In this document: positions 58,715 through 64,000 of the stretch, piece after piece | Layout of the letters: each line of letters opens with the position of its first letter | Numbering within the stretch: the first letter of the stretch is position 1 | Assembly: GCA_902806565.1 (NCBI GenBank) | Contig: CADCXA010000042.1 | Span: 124,001-188,000 of the forward strand | Reading direction: 5' to 3' | Source: Hypoxylon rubiginosum | Taxonomy: Eukaryota; Ascomycota; Sordariomycetes; Xylariales; Hypoxylaceae | Length of the DNA: 64,000 nt | The notes under the pieces: generated by a model | What the model was told of the DNA's origin: nothing | The model's database searches: none | Seen by the model: the letters and a program-made list of their open reading frames with translations, nothing else | Program-made: the position numbers and the translations under genes

Positions 58715-61700
58715 GTTATATTTATTGGTTAGATAATTATAGATCTATAGTAAGCTAGTGAATTATATTTTAATTACTTAGATATTTATATTAATTTATA
58801 ATATATATAATTATATTTTTAAACTAGGAATTTTATATATTTTAAATTTTAAATATTATAAATTTATTTATTTTTTAATTTATTATTATATTATTTTTAT
58901 AATATTTATAATTATATATATTTTTTTTTAAGTTATTTTTTTATAAAATATATAATAATTATATTAATAATTATATTAAAAATATATTTATATAATATTA
59001 TATTATTTTTTTTAATTTAATTATATTAAATATTATTATATATTATTAATTTTTATTATTTAAATTATTTTAATTTAAAGTTATTATTTAATTTTAATAC
59101 TTTTAATAATAATAATATTAATTATATTATAATATATTATATTTTATATATTATAATAAAAAATTAATAAACTTATAATAAAAAAAAATATTAATAAATT
59201 TAAAAATTAATTAATATTTTTTTCTTTTTTAAAATAAAACTAAGTTTTATTATTATATTTATAAATAATATTTTATATAAAAAATATTATTATTTTTATA
59301 TTTTAAATTATATAAATTATAAATAATATTTTTTTAATTATTATTAATTAAATAATATTAGTTATTATTTTTTTAAAGTTTTTTATAAGTTAAATAAAAT
59401 TATATATTATTTTAAGTTTATTAATTTAAAAATGTTAAATATTATTAATTTTTTAAAATAATTTTATTATATTAATATCTTTTTTTATTTATTTTAAATT
59501 AAAAGTTTTTTTAATTAATTTAATTTTAATTATTAATATATTTTTTTAATATTTATAAATTAATATTTTATTATTTTAAATTTTAACTATTAGTTTTTCT
59601 TAAAAAAATTATTATTATTTTAAATATTTCTTTTATTATTTTAATTAATTGTAAATTAAATTAAATTTATTATAAATTAAGTTAAATTAAATTAAAAAAT
59701 TTATATTATAAATAACTTTAAATTAAACCAAAATATTTATTTTATAACTTATTATTAATAATATTAAATATAATATAAATAATTAAAAAAAAAGAAAAAA
59801 AAAAAAAAAAAAAAAAAAAAATAAAGGATTTAAAAAATTTAAAATAATAATTATTAATATTATTTATTTAAAAGTTCCTTAGCGAGGTTTATTATTTTAT
59901 TAAAATAAAACTTAAGTTTTATTTTAATTATATTTATTTAATAATAACCGAGAATTAATTTAATTAAAATTATATATAAAATTTTAATATTTTAAGTTTA
60001 ATATAATATAATAATATTTTTAATAAAATATTAAATTTATTATTTTTTTATTAAGATTTTTATTATTTTTTAAATTAAAATAATTTTATTTTTATTTTAA
60101 AATATATTATTATTATATATATTACTAAATTAAATTTAATAATATTAGTTACTTATATATTTTAAATATTAAATAAAAATGTTAAAAACCTTAAAATTAT
60201 TATTTTATATTATAATTTATAATATAATATTATAATTAAAGTTTTTATTAAATATTTTTTTATTTATTTTATTTATTTTATATTTAATAATATTATTATA
60301 TTACTTTTTATTAATTTTACTATTAAAATTAAAATATTTAAACTATATATTATTAAAATTTATTTTTTAAAAAGTAATATAATAAAAAAAAAAAATATTA
60401 TTAACATTAAATATAAATTTTAATTTAAAATTTATAAATTTTAAATTTATATTAAAATTAAATATTAATTAAATATAAATTAAATAAAAAGTAATAAAAA
60501 TATATTTATTATTATTATTAATTTAATAGATTTTTTTAATTTTAATTTTAACGTTTATAATATTAAATTATATTATAATAAATTACTTTATAATAAAATA
60601 ACATTTAATAATATATATAATAATAAATTTAATTATTTATTAAAATGTTTAAAAATATTATTTTAATTATTTAATTATAAACTTATATTAAATATAAATA
60701 TATTAAGTTTAAATAAATTAAACATTAAAAATATTAATTTTAATAATTTAAATTATATTAATTTTAATATTAATAAATATTTAAAAAAATAAGATAATAA
60801 TATTAATTAAAATATAAAATTTAAATTAAATTTATTAATAATAAAAAATAATATTATTTATATAAATAAAAACAATAAAAAGAAATTTATTTAACATGGT
60901 AAATTTAATAAATTATAAGGTAAAACTAGTTATTATTTTATAAATATAAGCTTTATTTTTTTTTTTTTATAATAATTATAATAATTAAAGATTTTCTTTA
61001 TTATTTACTTATTTAAATAAATAAAAAATAATATTAATATATATTTTATTAAAAGATTTTTTTAATTAATAATAATAATATATATTTTTAAGGTTTTTTT
61101 TTATTTTTTTTTATATAAGTTAAAATAAAATAAATAATTAAGAAATATTTTTTTAAATAATAATTATAAAAATCTTTTTTTATATATAATAATTAAAATT
61201 TATTAAAATAAATTAAATTTATATTTAAAATAATTTTATAAAAACTTATTTTTATATTAGTTATTTAATTATTATAAATTAAATAAAAAAGAATAAAATT
61301 TTAATTATAAAATTTAATATTTTATAATAATTATTATATTATTTTAATATTTATAAAAGTAAAAAAAAATAGAAAATTTTATTTTATTATTTTATTTTTT
61401 AAACTTAGTTTTTAAATTAATTATTTTATTAATATTTTTTAATAATATATTAAATCTTTTAATTATATTTAATATTTATTATATTTTTAATTTTAAAGTA
61501 TTTATTTTATTTATATAATTAATAACTTTTAATATTTAATTAAAAAGTTAATTATAAGTGGTGTAAATTTTTTATTAAAATTAATTTATAATTTTTAAGA
61601 TATTTATTTTTATTATAAGTAATATATTAATAATAATATTTATTATTTAAACTTAAAATAGTTTTTAAATTTATTTATATATTTTAAAGTTATTGTTTTT

Positions 61701-62302
61701 TTATATATAAATAAGTTATTTATAATATTATTTAATAATAATATTAAAAAGTAACTAATAAAAAAATATATATTTATATAATAATTATTATTTTTTATAT
61801 TAAATATAAATATAAATAAGAATATTAATATTTATTAATATTTAAAAAAACCTAAAAATAAAAACTTAAAATTTATTATTAATAATATTAAATTTAAATA
61901 TAATAATTTTCTTTTTATAATAAGAAATTATTTAATTATTTTTATTATTTAAAAATTTTTTTTTTTTAATATATTATTTTTTAATTATATTTTATATTTT
62001 AAATAATAAAATTTTAAATTTTTAATTAAAAAAACTTTTAATTAATAATAAACGGTTTAACTTAATTTTATTAGTAATTATTTTAATTTTAATATAATAG
62101 TTTTTTTTAATATATTAAATTATAATAATTTTTTTAAATAATATTTTTTAAAAAGTTATTTATTATTTAATATTATTTAATTTTAATTTTAAATATTATA
62201 TTTTTATAAGGTTTAATATTAAATATTAAAAAAGTAAAAAAATTTTAACTTTAATAAAATAAGTTTATATTTTTAGTTTTTTTTTATATATTTATTAAAT
62301 AT
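58715..62302. repeat. 3.6-kb tract of about 97% A+T, probably a RIP-destroyed repeat
   Basis: Sampled 60-base lines contain 0-3 G or C each. No frame, tRNA or structure can be read. The few G and C residues are scattered. Such tracts in filamentous ascomycetes usually derive from transposons mutated C-to-T by repeat-induced point mutation. The degree here is extreme, so other origins are possible. The left edge fades over about 50 bp; the right edge is sharp at 62302, where a copia LTR begins. Confidence 0.8.
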
Positions 62303-62484
62303 TGTCAGATAACGTGTGTATTCAATTAGGGGGTTAATTCTGTGTATTAAGTGTGTGTCTCCTAATTGTACGTGTTCTCGCGATTCCTTAGAATAGCCTC
62401 GTAATAAGGTTATTGCGGCTCCGGCCGTTGGCCTGTGCGCAGGACCTGAATAGGTCCTCCAGAATAACCTCTTATTATCTAACA
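62303..62484 (-). repeat. 3' long terminal repeat of a Ty1/copia element
   Basis: Read on the minus strand the 182-bp LTR begins TGTTAGATAA and ends TTATCTGACA, short inverted termini with 9 of 10 matches and the canonical TG/CA ends. A polypurine tract (CTGGGGGGGTG) lies directly before it, as required for plus-strand priming. The other LTR is beyond the window, so LTR identity cannot be scored. It contains a GGACCT/AGGTCC hairpin. Confidence 0.9.
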
Positions 62485-62552
62485 CACCCCCCCAGGCTTG
62501 TCTATCCTTAATAGAGAAGCCTGAGCAATTAGGACTTATTCTCTGATGTCTC

Positions 62553-64000
62553 TTAATTGTCAATCATGTACGTATCGCTTTCTCCGCCAGGCAAGGAGTC
62601 CTCTATCCTGTCGAAGTCCTCCTCTGTGAGCTCGCGAATCCGTCTGGATTCGATTCTCTCCTGTACATCCACTAGGTTTAATTGTCGAGTGAATGCGGCG
62701 AATTCCTTTGCAGCAAGTGCCTTGGTGAGACCATCTGCCATCATATCCTTCGTAGGGACATAGGTGACTTTAATCCGATTTGCGAGTGCCTCCTGCCGTA
62801 GCCAGTGGTTGTGAATATCCACGTGCCGCAGCTTGGTTTGAAGTAACGCAATGTCTGCGTGTACCAGCCTGATCGTTTGCTTATTGTCACAGTGTATTGT
62901 AATCCTCGAGTCATCCAGACTCACACCGAGCTCTGTGATTAGACGCGATACGAACATGGCTTCCTTTGCAGCCTGCGCAAGAGACAACAACTCCGCTTCT
63001 GTTGTAGAAGTAGTCACTGTGTCTTGCTTGTTCGCACGCCATCCAATCACTCCTCCAAACAGCTTCATTACGTATGCTTGTGAACTCTTTCGATCGAGGG
63101 TGTTGTCGGCAAACGAGGCGTCGCTGGCTACTTCGAATGTATCGGCATGTCCGTATTGTAAGGACAGGTATTGGGTGGCAAGGAGGTATCGAATTAGTCG
63201 GTCGGCTTCAGAATGGTGCTCGTTGCTGGGATTCATATTGAATCTGGCCAGTCGGGAGGCTGCGAAAGCAATATCGGGACGTGTGATCACTGCTGCGTAC
63301 AGTATCGATCCGATCTTTTGTTGGTATCGTTGAATAGACTGTAGGGAAGCCAATTCTGACGAAGGTAACAGTTCCTTGTTTCTCATAGGAGTTGAAGGGA
63401 TAATTCCTGGTTTCTCATTTGTTAACAGTTTGCTTAACTTGTCCACGTATGAGGATTGAGAAAGCCAGATCAGTCTCTTATCTCGGTCTCTGATCACTTC
63501 GATTCCGAGAAACCACTGCAAGTCATCTCCGCCTGTAAGTTGGTACTTCTCTCGTAGCTGTGATACCACTGCGTCTACTGCTTGTTGCCTGTGGCCTTGG
63601 TATGCGAGGACGATATCGTCAACATAGAAGAAGATTAGCACTCCGTCTTTGGAGAAGCAGCAAGGCTCGTGGGGAACGGCTGAGAAGCCTAATTCCGTGA
63701 GTGTCTTGGTCAGCTCCTTTTGCCAAAGTAGGGGAGATTCTCTCAATCCGTATAACGCTTTCAGCAGACGTAGAATGGTCTGGCGTTTCCGGTACCCTGG
63801 AGGCATCCTCATATAGATTTCCTTGTCTAGATTTGCGTTCACGAATGCGTTAACTGCATCGTACTGGATTAGCTCGAGGTCGAATCTTGCTGCAATTGCA
63901 ATAAGGGTTCGGAATGATCTTCCGGCTAATGTTGAGGCGTAGGTGTTTAGGTGCTCGTCTTTGGTCTGCTGGTCTCCTCGGACCACCAGCCTTGCTTTGC
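62553..64000 (-). CDS. Copia Pol polyprotein, partial: reverse transcriptase and RNase H
   Basis: About 480 residues, open through the right edge of the window, where the RT domain starts (ARLVVRGDQQ), so the true N-terminus (gag, protease, integrase) lies outside. Visible RT motifs are FDLELIQYDAVNAFVNA, LLKALYGLRESPLLW and the catalytic FYVDDIVL, followed by LQWFLGIEV. RNase H follows, with SDASFADN, TTSTTEAEL and HCDNKQTI containing the acidic residues expected, and the copia-type ending VPTKDMMADGLTKAL. The order and these motifs are specific to Ty1/copia rather than Ty3. The frame is uninterrupted, so the enzyme may be active. A short tail (RELTEEDFDRIEDSLPGGES) precedes the stop. Confidence 0.95.
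   Translation of the reverse strand, partial: KARLVVRGDQQTKDEHLNTYASTLAGRSFRTLIAIAARFDLELIQYDAVNAFVNANLDKEIYMRMPPGYRKRQTILRLLKALYGLRESPLLWQKELTKTLTELGFSAVPHEPCCFSKDGVLIFFYVDDIVLAYQGHRQQAVDAVVSQLREKYQLTGGDDLQWFLGIEVIRDRDKRLIWLSQSSYVDKLSKLLTNEKPGIIPSTPMRNKELLPSSELASLQSIQRYQQKIGSILYAAVITRPDIAFAASRLARFNMNPSNEHHSEADRLIRYLLATQYLSLQYGHADTFEVASDASFADNTLDRKSSQAYVMKLFGGVIGWRANKQDTVTTSTTEAELLSLAQAAKEAMFVSRLITELGVSLDDSRITIHCDNKQTIRLVHADIALLQTKLRHVDIHNHWLRQEALANRIKVTYVPTKDMMADGLTKALAAKEFAAFTRQLNLVDVQERIESRRIRELTEEDFDRIEDSLPGGESDTYMIDN

Larger units (their letters stand above)
62303..64000 (-). mobile_element. Ty1/copia retrotransposon, 3' part (continues past the window)
   Basis: Contains the 3' LTR, a polypurine tract at about 62485-62495 and the end of the pol frame. 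It is inserted in the AT-rich tract. Its own composition is normal and the visible frame has no stop, so it is younger than the decay of its surroundings. Confidence 0.93.

Noticed and set aside
62273..62563. 96-codon minus-strand frame after the copia pol gene
   Set aside because: It is translated LTR and polypurine-tract sequence, running into the AT-rich tract.

Overview
The window is a piece of a filamentous ascomycete nuclear genome, most likely Pezizomycotina and plausibly Sordariomycetes. It carries spliced protein genes with short introns (about 45-75 nt, GTRNGT donors, CTRAY-like branch points). Its gene families are typical fungal ones: a fungal 2EXR-domain protein, a Mid2-type membrane protein, a PSP1-domain protein and a Yat2/FacC-type carnitine acetyltransferase. 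It also has a Ty1/copia retrotransposon beside an extremely AT-rich tract of the kind often produced by repeat-induced point mutation. No organism name can be fixed from the sequence alone.

Layout. 0-12 kb: urease accessory GTPase UreG (minus), tRNA-Asp(GTC), a conserved fungal disordered protein (4825-6087), an odd tRNA-like gene (minus, 6401-6488), then a divergent pair: a HIT-type zinc-finger protein (minus) and mitochondrial Fe-S scaffold NFU1 (plus). 12-18.8 kb: a long gene-poor stretch. 18.8-26 kb: the PSP1-domain protein, a small basic orphan protein with four exons, and ribosomal protein eL15. 28-32.7 kb: a five-exon Pumilio/PUF RNA-binding protein (minus) whose RNA code can be read from its eight repeats. 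32.7-37.8 kb: gene-poor. 37.8-43.4 kb: RNA polymerase III second-largest subunit and a RAD57/XRCC3-like recombination ATPase, tail to tail. 45-49.7 kb: a Cys-rich single-pass surface protein and the carnitine acetyltransferase, tail to tail. 53.2-58.4 kb: a nine-exon MFS transporter, the 2EXR protein, and a predicted mitochondrial NTF2-like protein (minus). 58.7-62.3 kb: tract of roughly 97% A+T. 62.3 kb to the end: the 3' part of a copia element (3' LTR plus RT/RNase H), running off the window.

The genes do not form one pathway; the set is a mix of housekeeping (eL15, Pol III, NFU1, tRNA), nucleic-acid control (PUF, RAD57-like, HIT finger), metabolism and transport (UreG, carnitine acetyltransferase, MFS) and lineage-specific proteins. 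I rebuilt exon structures by hand; every model given is in frame through all its junctions. The most unusual items are the copia insertion with a clean LTR edge inside the AT tract, the tRNA-like gene with an unresolved anticodon arm, the recurrent palindrome TACCTAGGTA found only between genes, a palindromic PUF-type element shared by two convergent 3' ends, and micro-exons of 13 and 15 nt. I did not find a convincing new multi-gene system.
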